Assembly: GCF_003020115.1 (NCBI RefSeq)
Contig: NZ_PYFX01000003.1
Coordinates: 310,001 to 374,000, forward strand
Length of the DNA: 64,000 nt
Origin: Bradyrhizobium sp. MOS002
GTDB taxonomy: Bacteria > Pseudomonadota > Alphaproteobacteria > Rhizobiales > Xanthobacteraceae
Direction: 5' to 3'
Shown here: positions 37,761 through 47,853 of the stretch, piece after piece
How positions within the stretch are numbered: the first letter of the stretch is position 1
How the letters are laid out: each line of letters opens with the position of its first letter
Position numbers and translations under genes: made by a program
The notes under the pieces: model-generated
The model's database searches: none
What the model saw: only the letters and a program-made list of their open reading frames with translations
What the model was told of the DNA's origin: nothing

Positions 37761-39155
37761 CTACTTCACCTCCGCCAGCGCCGCGAGGATGCGGGCCCAG
37801 GAGCGGATGCCTTTCTGGAAGCTGCGGAGGTCGTACTTCTCGTTCGGCGAGTGGATGTTGTCGTCGTCGAGGCCGAAACCGACGAGCAGCGAGTCGAGCC
37901 CCAGCGTGCGCTTGAAGTCCGCGACAATCGGGATCGAGGCGCCCGATCCCATCAGCACGGTCTCCTTGCCCCATTCCTCGGTCAGCGCGGTCTTGGCCGC
38001 GGCGAGCGGCTTCATGTTCCAGTCGAGCGCAATTGCAGGCCCGGCAGAGTGGTCGCCGAACTCGACCTTGCAGTCCCCCGGAATGCGCGCCGTCACGTAC
38101 TCACGGAAAGCCTTGCGGATCTTCGCGGGATCCTGGCCTTCGACCAATCGGAACGAGACCTTGGCCGATGCGTGCGACGGGATCACCGTCTTGGAGCCCT
38201 CACCGATATAACCGCCCCAGATGCCGTTGACGTCACAGGTCGGACGCGTGGAAGCCTGCTCGACCAGGAGCCTGCCCTTCTCGCCGGCCGGTATCGATAG
38301 TCCAACCGGCTTGAGGAACGTGTCCGGCGTGAAATCGAGCTTCTTCCACTGCGCGAGAATGTCCGGCGGCGTATCCTTCACCCCGTCATAGAAGCCAGGA
38401 ATGGTGATACGGTTGTCATCGTCGAACAGCCCGCCGAGAATTTTGGTCAGCACCCGGATCGGGTTCATCGCGCTGCCGCCGAACACGCCGGAATGCAGGT
38501 CGCGATTGGCGGCGGTGATCTTGAGCTCCTCATAGAGTAGACCGCGCAACGAGGTCGTGATCGCCGGCGTGTTGCGGTCCCACATGCCGGTGTCGCAGAC
38601 CAGCACGTAGTCAGCCTTAAACTCGTCCTTGTTGGCTTCGATGAAGGGCACGAAGTTCTTCGAGCCGACTTCTTCCTCGCCTTCGATCAGGAACGTGACG
38701 TCGATCGGCAGCGATCCCGTCACCTTCTTCCAGGCGCGGCAGGCCTCGACGAAGGTCATGACCTGGCCCTTGTCGTCCTCGGCGCCGCGGGCCACGATGA
38801 TCTTGCGGCCGTCGGCATGGTCGGTGACAACAGGTTCGAATGGCGGACGGTGCCAGAGCTCGAGCGGATCGACCGGCTGCACGTCATAGTGGCCGTAGAA
38901 CAGCACGTGCGGCCGGCCGCCCGCGACGCTCTTGCCGACGACCGCGGGATGGCCGGCGGTCGGCCTCACTTCAGTCGCAACGCCGAGGCTCGCGATGTCC
39001 CTGGCAAGATGCTCCGCCGCCGCCTTGCAATCGGCCGCGAAGGCCGGATCGGCGGAGATCGACTTGATCCGCAACAGCGAGAACAGACGCTCCAGGCTGT
39101 TGTCGAACTCCTTGTCGATGTGGTCGAGCACGGATTGAAGCTGCGCATTGGCCAT
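37761..39155 (-). CDS. M20-family metallopeptidase (dipeptidase)
   Basis: 464 residues. The two-zinc site is complete: HVLFYGHYDVQPVDP (His, Asp), RGAEDDKGQVMTFVEA (bridging Asp), LIEGEEEVGSKNF (Glu pair), CDTGMW, and a late His (DDDNIHSPNEKYDL). The dimerisation lid carries NRDLHSGVFGGSAMNP. Cytoplasmic dipeptidases of this type release C-terminal residues from dipeptides or N-acyl amino acids. Single-gene unit. Confidence 0.93.
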   Translation of the reverse strand: MANAQLQSVLDHIDKEFDNSLERLFSLLRIKSISADPAFAADCKAAAEHLARDIASLGVATEVRPTAGHPAVVGKSVAGGRPHVLFYGHYDVQPVDPLELWHRPPFEPVVTDHADGRKIIVARGAEDDKGQVMTFVEACRAWKKVTGSLPIDVTFLIEGEEEVGSKNFVPFIEANKDEFKADYVLVCDTGMWDRNTPAITTSLRGLLYEELKITAANRDLHSGVFGGSAMNPIRVLTKILGGLFDDDNRITIPGFYDGVKDTPPDILAQWKKLDFTPDTFLKPVGLSIPAGEKGRLLVEQASTRPTCDVNGIWGGYIGEGSKTVIPSHASAKVSFRLVEGQDPAKIRKAFREYVTARIPGDCKVEFGDHSAGPAIALDWNMKPLAAAKTALTEEWGKETVLMGSGASIPIVADFKRTLGLDSLLVGFGLDDDNIHSPNEKYDLRSFQKGIRSWARILAALAEVK

Positions 39156-39207
39156 GGTCGTATTCCCTGCGTTCGAGTCCCGAGACGTCGGGCCTTAAGG
39201 TGTCTTC

Positions 39208-40536
39208 TCAAGAAGGATTGGCTTTTAGCGCTGCCGCGGCGTCGGGACCAGCCGCAACCGGCGGATGCCGGATGTGCCATGCGAGACTAGCTGCGAGAAT
39301 CGCCGTCGCGACGAGGTTATTGCCCCAGGCCTGCAAGACATTGGGAAACCACGGCAGCGCCAGGAGCATGAGGATGCCGGCGGCGCCAAGGGCGAGCCAG
39401 GTTCCCAGGCGCACGTTCGCGCGCTCGTCGAAGGCGGCACGATGCATCAGCACCGTCATCGGGAAGAACAGCCACATGAAATAGTATTGCCGCGCCAGGG
39501 GCGATGCTACCGTCATCAGGCAGAACAGGATGCCGAGCTCCTCGGCGTCCGAGCGCGCCGTACGCCGCGCTTGCCGGGGCATGACCGCGACGAAGCCTAG
39601 CCCGAGCAACGCCGACAGCGCCAGCACGATCCAGTTCGCCATCCTGTAATCGACGTCGATGACATTCATCGTGCGCGGCGGCTTGTTGGGATCCTCCTGA
39701 TTGTAGTTGATCGGCCGGACCAGCCGGTGCGTGACAGCAATGAGTGACTGGTTCACCCACGACCAGTTCTGCTCGTCGCGCTGGCCAAATCCTTTTTCCG
39801 AACTCGACCCGACCATGCCCTGATACCAGGTCCTGACCTCGGCGGCGTTGCGCTCGAAGCCGCGAATGGGGGCCGGCACGATATAGAGAAGCATGCCGGT
39901 GAAGGCGACCGTCGCGACGGCAGCTCCCCACTTTCGTCGCCAGACCAGATAGGGCAGCACCGCAATGGGAAACACCTTGATGGCGGTGGCGAGCGCAAAC
40001 ATGAAGCCTGCGAGCCAGGAGCGCTGATGCTGCAAGCTCCAGAAGCCGTAGAGCATCATCGCCAGCAGGACGAGGTTGGGCTGGCCAAGATCGAACATGT
40101 CGAACACGAAGGTCACGGTGACGACAGCGGGCAGCGCCTCCAGCCACGGGCCAGGCGTGCGGCCCGAACCGGTCATGGCATTGGAGAGCATCCCGGTGTA
40201 CCACCACGCCACAATATTCAGGATCGACAGCACGGTGTAGAGCGCGATCTTGCCAAACCAGCTCGGGATCGCCAGCAGGATCGCCGGCAGCGGTGGGTAG
40301 ATGAACTCGAAGTACTCATGGATGTCGCCGGGATAGAGCGGCCCACCTTTCAGGACCTGCTGCCCGGCCCAGTACCACAGGCCGTAGTCCTTCGTTTTGC
40401 CGTGCCCGAAGATCTCGGGACCAAGGACATCGGCGGCCAGGATGAAGCAACAGAGCAGGAAGAGCAGGTCGAGCGGCGCACGCAGCGACAGGTTTCGGAA
40501 TGCGCCGGGTCGGACGAAAGATTCAGGTGAGGTCAC
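39208..40536 (-). CDS. GT87-type (DUF2029) polytopic mannosyltransferase-like protein
   Basis: 442 residues with about ten membrane segments, starting at GTG. Motifs fit the GT87 family: DYGLWYWAGQQVLKGGPLYPGD, EFIYPPLPAILLAIPSWFG, DLGQPNLVLLAMMLYGFW, ALATAIKVFPIAVLPYLVWRR. The Asp in GKTKDYGL-like loop is the presumed catalytic acid of polyprenyl-phosphate-dependent mannosyltransferases. It probably modifies a lipid or polysaccharide in the inner membrane. Acceptor unknown. Confidence 0.85.
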   Translation of the reverse strand: MTSPESFVRPGAFRNLSLRAPLDLLFLLCCFILAADVLGPEIFGHGKTKDYGLWYWAGQQVLKGGPLYPGDIHEYFEFIYPPLPAILLAIPSWFGKIALYTVLSILNIVAWWYTGMLSNAMTGSGRTPGPWLEALPAVVTVTFVFDMFDLGQPNLVLLAMMLYGFWSLQHQRSWLAGFMFALATAIKVFPIAVLPYLVWRRKWGAAVATVAFTGMLLYIVPAPIRGFERNAAEVRTWYQGMVGSSSEKGFGQRDEQNWSWVNQSLIAVTHRLVRPINYNQEDPNKPPRTMNVIDVDYRMANWIVLALSALLGLGFVAVMPRQARRTARSDAEELGILFCLMTVASPLARQYYFMWLFFPMTVLMHRAAFDERANVRLGTWLALGAAGILMLLALPWFPNVLQAWGNNLVATAILAASLAWHIRHPPVAAGPDAAAALKANPS

Positions 40537-40669
40537 GGTGGGGTCCAGTCAGGGGCCATAGCACCTAGCAGACCGACGGACGCTTGGAGAGTCCTGATCA
40601 CCCGAATTTGTACCCGCCGCGCACAAGCGGCGGGTTTGCGGATGAATTGCCTCAAACGAGGCTTTCTGC

Positions 40670-42298
40670 CTACCTGCGCAGCAAGCCGCCGAGCGCGCCG
40701 CGGACCAGCGTGCGGCCAATCGAGCCACCAAGCTGGCCGGCGACCGACTTGCCGATATTGGCGGCCATCCCCCCGATCACCTGATTGGTGACCGATCGGG
40801 TCATGTCGCGCGCGATAACCTGGCCCGTCGAGAGGCGGCCGCGCTTGACGTTGGTGCCGAAGATGGTGCCGACGATCGAGCCGATCTGCCCGAGGATGCC
40901 GCCGCCCCCATTTCCGCCAGCCGCGCCGGGATCGGCAGTCGCAGCCGTGCCGGCAATGCGCTTCTGGATCATCTCGTAGGCGGACTCTGCATCGACGGCG
41001 GTGTCGTATTTGCCCTTCACCGGGCTTGCATCCATGATCGCCTTGCGCTCTTCCGGCGTGATCGGCCCGATCCGGGCCGATGGCGGCCGGATCATCACCC
41101 GCTCGACCATCGCCGGCGTGCCGTTGCCTTCGAGAAAGGACACCAGCGCCTCGCCCTTGCCGAGCTCCATGATCACCTTGGCTGTGTCGAGCTTCGGGTT
41201 GGGCCGGAAGGTCTGGGCCGCGGCGGCGACCGCCTTCTGGTCGCGCGGGGTGAAGGCGCGCAGCGCGTGCTGCACCCGGTTGCCCAATTGTCCGAGCACG
41301 CGGTCGGGCACGTCGACCGGGTTTTGCGTCACGAAATAAACGCCGACGCCTTTGGAGCGGATCAGGCGCACCACCTGCTCGATCTTGTCCATCAGCGACT
41401 TGGGCGCGTCGTTGAACAACAGATGCGCCTCGTCGAAGAAGAAGACCAGCTTCGGCTTGGGCAGGTCACCGGCCTCGGGCAGCTCCTCGAACAGCTCCGA
41501 CAGCATCCACAGCAGGAATGTCGCGTAAAGCCGTGGGCTCTGCAGCAGCTTGTCGGCGACGAGGATGTTGACCATGCCGCGGCCGTCGCGGTCGGTCTTC
41601 ATGAAGTCTTTCAGCGTCAGCGCCGGCTCGCCGAAGAATTTGGTTGCGCCCTGGTTCTCCAGCACCAGGAGCTGGCGCTGGATGGTGCCGACCGTGGCCT
41701 TGGTGACGTTGCCAAAACCCTGCGCCGCCTTCTTGATCTCGGCAAGCGGACTCTCCTCGGCATCCGCCCCCTTCTTGCCGGTATCGGGCACGATGGCATC
41801 GAGCAGCGCGCGCAGATCCTTCATGTCGATCAGCGTCAGCCCGTTGTCGTCGGCGACGCGAAAGGCGACGTTGAGCACGCCCTCCTGCACGTCGTTCAGG
41901 TCGAGCATGCGTGCGAGCAGCAGCGGGCCCATTTCCGTGACGGTCGCCCGCACCGGGTGGCCCTGCTCGCCGAACACGTCCCAGAACACCGTCGAGAACT
42001 GGTCGGGCTCGAACGTCAGTCCCATCTCGGTAGCGCGCTTGACGATGAAATCCGCGGGCACGCCGACCTCGGAGATGCCGGAGAGGTCGCCTTTGATGTC
42101 GGCCGCGAAGACCGGAACACCGGCGCGCGCAAATCCTTCCGCCATGACTTGCAGCGACACCGTCTTACCGGTTCCGGTTGCACCCGTGACGAGGCCGTGG
42201 CGATTGGCGAACGCCAGTGTCAGCCATGCCTGCTCGCTTCCTTTACCGACGAAGATCTTGTCGTCGGTATCACCGAGCTTGCTGTCCTGTGCGGTCAT
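40670..42298 (-). CDS. HerA-like ATPase (DUF853)
   Basis: 542 residues from ATG 42298 (MTAQDSKLGD). Walker A is GATGTGKT near residue 45; Walker B is KLVFFFDEAHLLF near 300; sensor motif VYFVTQNPVDVPDRVLGQLGNR. The C-terminal 100 residues are Gly-rich and hydrophobic (GGNGGGGILGQIGSIVGTIFG). DUF853 members are FtsK/HerA-type ATPases of unclear cellular role; DNA translocation is suggested by the fold. Single-gene unit. Confidence 0.88.
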   Translation of the reverse strand: MTAQDSKLGDTDDKIFVGKGSEQAWLTLAFANRHGLVTGATGTGKTVSLQVMAEGFARAGVPVFAADIKGDLSGISEVGVPADFIVKRATEMGLTFEPDQFSTVFWDVFGEQGHPVRATVTEMGPLLLARMLDLNDVQEGVLNVAFRVADDNGLTLIDMKDLRALLDAIVPDTGKKGADAEESPLAEIKKAAQGFGNVTKATVGTIQRQLLVLENQGATKFFGEPALTLKDFMKTDRDGRGMVNILVADKLLQSPRLYATFLLWMLSELFEELPEAGDLPKPKLVFFFDEAHLLFNDAPKSLMDKIEQVVRLIRSKGVGVYFVTQNPVDVPDRVLGQLGNRVQHALRAFTPRDQKAVAAAAQTFRPNPKLDTAKVIMELGKGEALVSFLEGNGTPAMVERVMIRPPSARIGPITPEERKAIMDASPVKGKYDTAVDAESAYEMIQKRIAGTAATADPGAAGGNGGGGILGQIGSIVGTIFGTNVKRGRLSTGQVIARDMTRSVTNQVIGGMAANIGKSVAGQLGGSIGRTLVRGALGGLLRR

Positions 42299-42644
42299 TA
42301 TTCTCTGATCTCTCTGCCCTGTTTCGCATATCGAAACTTGAACCACTAGTTCCGTAGTTTAACGCATATCGCGCGCTGATTGAAACCATTCAGCGCGCTC
42401 CGGGCATGCGACATCGTCGGAAACATTCGGGGCGACATCAGCCGAAAGTAGGAACGACGCATTCGCACCGCGGCATTTTTTTGCCGATTTCATCTCCGCT
42501 CTTGCATCACTGCAACACTTCTCGCGCGTTCGAGACTGAATCGGAACGTTGGTGGCGTTCATCGCTTGTATTTCACATCACACCGGCTCAAGATCATTTT
42601 GAAAACGATACTCCGGCATGTGAACCGGCTGAGGGGCAGGCCAT

Positions 42645-43010
42645 ATGGACGAACTGATCGGGCGGCTGGCGACAAACGCCAGCATAGATGGTGCTGTCGC
42701 TGAAAAGACCGTCGGCATTATCCTGGGCTTCCTCCGCAACGAGGGTCCTACCGACAGCGTGCAGGTCCTGATCGACCAAATTCCAGGTGCAGAAGCGGCA
42801 ATCGAGGCGTCCGGCAACGGCGGGGGATTGTCGCGGCTGATGGGCGGCGGCCTGATGGCAGTCGGCACGCGCCTGATGGGCCTGGGACTTGGCATGTCCG
42901 AGATTCAGAACATCGCCCGTGAACTTTTTCGCTTCGGTCGAGACAAAATCGGAGCGGATCAGATGGGCAAGATCATCGCGGGGACCCCGGGCCTCAGCCA
43001 GTTCGCCTGA
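42645..43010 (+). CDS. DUF2267-like small helical protein
   Basis: 121 residues. The N-terminal part MDELIGRLATNASIDGAVAEKTVGIILGFLRNEGP and IDQIPGAEAAIEASG resembles DUF2267, a helical domain found in stress-linked small proteins. The middle has a Gly-rich stretch (GNGGGLSRLMGGGLMAVG). Probably cytoplasmic. Followed after 26 bases by the DUF4332 gene. Confidence 0.7.
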   Translation: MDELIGRLATNASIDGAVAEKTVGIILGFLRNEGPTDSVQVLIDQIPGAEAAIEASGNGGGLSRLMGGGLMAVGTRLMGLGLGMSEIQNIARELFRFGRDKIGADQMGKIIAGTPGLSQFA

Positions 43011-43036
43011 CGCCTGCGCATTTCACATCGAGTATC

Positions 43037-43444
43037 ATGACATATCCGATCTCCGAGATTGAAGGCCTGTCGGCCTTTGCCGCCAACAAGTTGAAGGCGC
43101 AGGGTATCCGCACCACCGACGCGCTGCTCGAGGCGGCCTCGACCGTGAAGGGCCGCAAGGCGCTCTCCGCCAAGACCGGCATCAGCGAGCAGTTGCTGCT
43201 GGAATGGGCCAACGTCTCCGACTACATGCGCATCCCCGGCATGGGCCGGGCCAAGGTCGGCCTGGTCCGCGCCGCCGGCGTCACTACCGTGCGCGAGCTC
43301 GCCTACCGAAATCCGGCAAGGCTCGCCCAAAGCATGCGGGATGCCAACGAGAAGAAAAAGCTCCTCCGCATCCTGCCCTCGGAGAAATCGGTCGGCGACA
43401 TCATCGCCAAGGCGAAGAAGCTGCCGCCGAAGATTTCGTACTAG
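43037..43444 (+). CDS. DUF4332 family protein
   Basis: 135 residues made of two helix-hairpin-helix-like units: ISEIEGLSAFAANKLKAQGIRTTDALLEAAS and YMRIPGMGRAKVGLVRAAGVTTVRELAYRNP. DUF4332 is related to helix-hairpin-helix DNA-binding folds, so nucleic-acid binding is possible but not shown. Likely an operon with the DUF2267-like gene. Confidence 0.85.
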   Translation: MTYPISEIEGLSAFAANKLKAQGIRTTDALLEAASTVKGRKALSAKTGISEQLLLEWANVSDYMRIPGMGRAKVGLVRAAGVTTVRELAYRNPARLAQSMRDANEKKKLLRILPSEKSVGDIIAKAKKLPPKISY

Positions 43445-43529
43445 GGCTGCCGCTCTCCGCATACGGGTTGCCGCGCTACTCTCTCGGCATCGTTTTGCCC
43501 GATGGGCAACAATGCATCCCCCAACTCCG

Positions 43530-43632
43530 CCGTCATACCCCGCGAAAGCGGGGTATCCAGTACTCCGCGGCTCCTCCGTATCGCGGCACCGTCTCTGGAA
43601 TACTGGATTGCCCGCTCTCGCGGGCAATGACA
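43530..43632. repeat. Palindromic intergenic repeat, CGTCATACCCCGCG type
   Basis: Left arm CGTCATACCCCGCGAAAGCG-GGGTATCCAGTA and right arm TACTGGATTGCC-CGCTCTCGCGGGCAATGAC form an outer imperfect hairpin with two inner hairpins (CCCCGC/GCGGGG and GCCCGC/GCGGGC). A mosaic relative of the CGTCATTGCGAG type. Confidence 0.88.
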
Positions 43633-43720
43633 GCGAGGGTGCGCGACGCCGTCCCTAAACGCTGACAACCCACCCCTTCCCGTCTTGACTCCCCCTCCCC
43701 GACCGCGCAAAGCCACGCGC

Positions 43721-44577
<857 letters not shown>

Positions 44578-44581
<4 letters not shown>

Positions 44582-44946
44582 CCGATACGATCTTCGTAAG
44601 CGGCCTGTCGATCCATGCCCGCCACGGGGTGATGGAGCACGAGACCGAGGTCGGCCAGCGCTTCGTCATCGACCTCGAGCTCTATACCGATCTGTCGGAG
44701 CCTTCGCGCACCGACCGCCTCGCCGATACGGTGTCTTACGCCGACGTCGTCGCGACCACCACCGCGGCCTTCAAGAACACCAATTACAAGCTGCTGGAGC
44801 GCGCGGCCGGCGCGGTCGCCGATGCGATCCTGTCGCACTTCCCGCGCATCCGCGCCGTGAAGATCACCGTGCACAAGCCGCATGCGCCGATCGCCGCGAT
44901 CTTCGACGACGTCGGCATCATGCTGACGCGCTCGCGGCACCCCTGA
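44578..44946 (+). CDS. folB: Dihydroneopterin aldolase
   Basis: 122 residues starting in the folP stop (ATGA). Typical sequence: IFVSGLSIHARHGVMEHETEVGQRFVIDLEL, outline residues 4-35, SYADVV, YKLLERAAGAVADAIL, VKITVHKPHAPI. It makes 6-hydroxymethyl-dihydropterin, the substrate of FolK next door. Confidence 0.96.
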
Positions 44947-44947
44947 C

Positions 44948-45439
44948 ATGGCGAGCGTCCTGATTGCGCTCGGCGGCAATGTCGGCGATGTCCGTGCGAC
45001 GTTCCAGAAGGCGATCGCCCATATCTGCGGCATGGCGCAGGCTGCGTTGATCGCCCGCTCCGCCGACTACACGACCCCGCCCTGGGGCGACGAGGACCAG
45101 GCTCCCTTCATCAACGCCTGCGTCGAGATCGAGACCGATCTCGATCCGCATGCGCTGCTGTTCGTGATGCAGAAGGTCGAGCAGAAATTCGGCCGCACCC
45201 GCGATAAAGAGCGGCGCTGGGGCCCGCGCACGCTCGATCTCGACATGATCGCCTATGACGATGTGTCGATGCAGAAGCCCGACCTGACCCTGCCGCATCC
45301 GCGCCTGTTCGAGCGCGCCTTTGTGCTGGTGCCGCTGGCCGAGATCGCGCCCGACCGCGTGATCGCAGGCATTCGCGTCCGTGACGGTCTCGCCAGCGTC
45401 TCGACACAAGGCATTGAGCGGCTTCCGGATACCGGTTAA
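44948..45439 (+). CDS. folK: 2-amino-4-hydroxy-6-hydroxymethyldihydropteridine pyrophosphokinase
   Basis: 163 residues. HPPK motifs: IALGGNVGDVRATF, TPPWGDEDQAPFINACVEIET, and the signature RRWGPRTLDLDMIAYDD, then LPHPRLFERAFVLVPLAEIAPD. It uses ATP to pyrophosphorylate the pterin for FolP. It starts 1 base after the folB stop, closing a compact three-gene folate operon. Confidence 0.97.
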   Translation: MASVLIALGGNVGDVRATFQKAIAHICGMAQAALIARSADYTTPPWGDEDQAPFINACVEIETDLDPHALLFVMQKVEQKFGRTRDKERRWGPRTLDLDMIAYDDVSMQKPDLTLPHPRLFERAFVLVPLAEIAPDRVIAGIRVRDGLASVSTQGIERLPDTG

Positions 45440-45520
45440 CCAAAAACAACCGTTTGCAGGGACGGCCGGCCGTGGCAATTTCGCCCGCGAACAACAAGAT
45501 TTTCGGGAGCCCCTCGCCGC

Positions 45521-47392
45521 ATGACCTCCGCGACTGACGACCTGCCGCTGGCGGCGGATTTTCCCAAGGCGACCGTCGAAGACTGGCGCAAGCTGGTCGA
45601 TGGCGTGCTGAAGGGCGCGCCGTTCGAGAAGCTGGTCGGCAAGACCTATGACGGCATCAAGATCGATCCGCTCTATCCGCGCGCCAAGGGCGTTGCGCCC
45701 GTGGTCGGGCGGCCGGCGGCGGCGCCCTGGCAGATCATGCAGCGGATCGACCATCCCGATGCAAGTGCGGCGAATGCGCAGGCACTGACCGATCTCGAAA
45801 ATGGCGCGACGGGTCTGGCGCTGGTGTTCGCCGGCGGCAATGCCGCTCACGGTTTCGGGCTGGAACCGACCGCGGACGCAATCGCAAAGATTTTGAAGGA
45901 TATCCATCTCGATGCCGGCATCGGGCTGGAACTCGAGATCGGTCCGCAATCGCGGATGGCGGCGATCCACGTCGCGGAATATGTGAAGAGCAAGGGCATC
46001 GATCCCGCGGCTTGCGACATCCGCTTCGGGCTCGACCCGCTCGCGGCCGCCGCGGTGTGGGGCCACAGTCCCTATACCTGGGACGAGATCGTTCCGGCCG
46101 TCACCGGCGGCATCAAGGGCCTCGCCGCACTCGGCTTCAAGGGTCCTTTCGCATCGGCCGACGGACGCGTGATCCACGATGCCGGCGGCTCGGAGGTGCA
46201 GGAGCTCGCCTTCGTGCTCGCCTGCGGCGTCGCTTATTTCCGCGCGATCGAGGGCGCCGGCGTTCCGCTGGAGCAGGCGCAGGGCATGGTCTATGCGCGG
46301 CTTGCTGCGGATGCAGATCAATTTCTCACCATGGCAAAATTCCGCGCCTTGCGGCTGCTGTGGGCACGGATCGAGACGGCGTGCGGGCTCGCGCCAAAAC
46401 CGCTGTTCATCGCCGCCGATACCGCCTGGCGCATGCTGACGCAGCGCGATCCCTATGTGAACATGCTGCGCGCGACCATGGCGACGTTTGCGGCCGGACT
46501 TGCGGGCGCCAACGCGATCACCGTGCTGCCGCACACGCTGGCGCTCGGCCTGCCCGATTCGTTCGCGCGGCGCGTCGCGCGCAACACGCAAGCCGTGCTG
46601 CTGGAGGAAAGCAACCTCGCCAAGGTCAGCGATCCCGCGGCAGGCGCAGGCGGCATCGAGACGCTGACAGGCCAGCTCTGCGACGCAGCCTGGGCGCTCT
46701 TCCAGGAGAGCGAGAAAACCGGCGGCGCCTTCGCTGCGCTTCAGCAGGGCGTATTCCAGAGCAAGGTCGCGGCCGCGCGAAAAGCCCGCGACGCCAACAT
46801 CGCAAAACGCCGCGACGTGCTGACCGGCGCCAGCGAGTTTCCGAACCTGCACGAGAACGAGACTGCGGTGCTGAAGGCGCCGCCGATCGTGCTGGCGCCT
46901 TATGGCGAGCAAAAATACAAGTTCGACGCGCTGCCGCCGATACGGCTGGCGGAACCGTTCGAGGCGCTGCGCGACAAATCGGATGCGGCGTTGAAGACAC
47001 GCGGTGCGCGTCCAAAAGTATTTTTGGCCAATCTCGGCACGCCCGCCGATTTCACGGCGCGCGCGAGCTTTGCCAAAAGCCTGTTCGAGACCGGCGGCAT
47101 CCAGGCCGTCGACAGCGAGGGCTTCGCCGATCCGGCCCAGTTAGCTGCCGCCTTCAAGGCCACCGGCGCCGAGCTTGCCTGTCTTTGTTCCAGCGACAAG
47201 GTCTATGCGGAACACGCCGAAGCCGCGGCGCAGGCCCTGCAAACCGCCGGGGCGCGACTTATCTATCTGGCAGGCCGCCCGACCGATGCCGAGGCGGCGC
47301 TACGCGCAGCCGGCGTCACCGGTTTTGTCTTCGCCGGCGACGACGCGCTTGCGACATTGCAAGACGCCTATCGACGGATGGAGCAGGTATGA
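45521..47392 (+). CDS. mutA: Methylmalonyl-CoA mutase, small (non-cobalamin) subunit
   Basis: 623 residues. The TIM-barrel pattern of the mutase small subunit is visible (GATGLALVFAGGNAAHGFGLE, DIRFGLDPLAAAAVWG, FKGPFASADGRVIHDAGGSEVQELAFVLA). The C-terminal domain is a degenerate B12-like fold without the DxHxxG cobalamin ligand. It pairs with the large subunit at 47846 to interconvert (R)-methylmalonyl-CoA and succinyl-CoA in propionate metabolism. Its stop overlaps the GFA gene start by 4 bases. Confidence 0.95.
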   Translation: MTSATDDLPLAADFPKATVEDWRKLVDGVLKGAPFEKLVGKTYDGIKIDPLYPRAKGVAPVVGRPAAAPWQIMQRIDHPDASAANAQALTDLENGATGLALVFAGGNAAHGFGLEPTADAIAKILKDIHLDAGIGLELEIGPQSRMAAIHVAEYVKSKGIDPAACDIRFGLDPLAAAAVWGHSPYTWDEIVPAVTGGIKGLAALGFKGPFASADGRVIHDAGGSEVQELAFVLACGVAYFRAIEGAGVPLEQAQGMVYARLAADADQFLTMAKFRALRLLWARIETACGLAPKPLFIAADTAWRMLTQRDPYVNMLRATMATFAAGLAGANAITVLPHTLALGLPDSFARRVARNTQAVLLEESNLAKVSDPAAGAGGIETLTGQLCDAAWALFQESEKTGGAFAALQQGVFQSKVAAARKARDANIAKRRDVLTGASEFPNLHENETAVLKAPPIVLAPYGEQKYKFDALPPIRLAEPFEALRDKSDAALKTRGARPKVFLANLGTPADFTARASFAKSLFETGGIQAVDSEGFADPAQLAAAFKATGAELACLCSSDKVYAEHAEAAAQALQTAGARLIYLAGRPTDAEAALRAAGVTGFVFAGDDALATLQDAYRRMEQV

Positions 47393-47853
47393 CCGAAGCC
47401 AGCAAACCAGTTTTCACCGGCGGCTGCCAATGCGGTGCAGTGCGCTTTGGAGTCACGACGGCGCCGAACAGGGTTTCGATCTGCCACTGCCGGATGTGCC
47501 AGAAAGCCAGCGGCGCGCCGTTCGCGTCCTTTGCCGACATCAACAGGACGGACTTCGCCTGGACCAAGGGGAAGCCGTCGTTCTTCCGCTCCTCCTCCAT
47601 CGCCGAACGTGGCTATTGCGCCGCCTGCGGCACTCCGCTGAGCTTTAGCCGCATCGACGGCGACCGGATCGAGATCATGACCGGCGCCTTCGACCGTCCT
47701 GACCACGTAGTGCCGACGCGGCAGTTCGGCACCGAGTCCCGCCTCGGCTGGGTGGTCGGCATCTCCAATTTGCCGAGCCAGACCACGCAGCAGAATTACG
47801 GACCGGAGAAGATGGCGACCATCGTCAGCCATCAGCATCCGGACCATGATTGA
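47389..47853 (+). CDS. GFA-family (glutathione-dependent formaldehyde-activating) zinc protein
   Basis: 154 residues from the ATGA overlap with mutA. The zinc-binding cysteines are complete: [25 protein letters not shown] and [10 protein letters not shown]. The fold is that of Gfa, which was reported to help glutathione react with formaldehyde, though most family members are uncharacterised. It lies between the two mutase subunit genes with overlaps at both ends, so it is made together with them. Role in that setting unknown. Confidence 0.92.
   Translation: MTEASKPVFTGGCQCGAVRFGVTTAPNRVSICHCRMCQKASGAPFASFADINRTDFAWTKGKPSFFRSSSIAERGYCAACGTPLSFSRIDGDRIEIMTGAFDRPDHVVPTRQFGTESRLGWVVGISNLPSQTTQQNYGPEKMATIVSHQHPDHD

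Noticed and set aside
44918..46912. Minus-strand open frame of 664 codons
   Set aside because: Antisense to folK and mutA, rich in His/Arg/Gln with no domain pattern.
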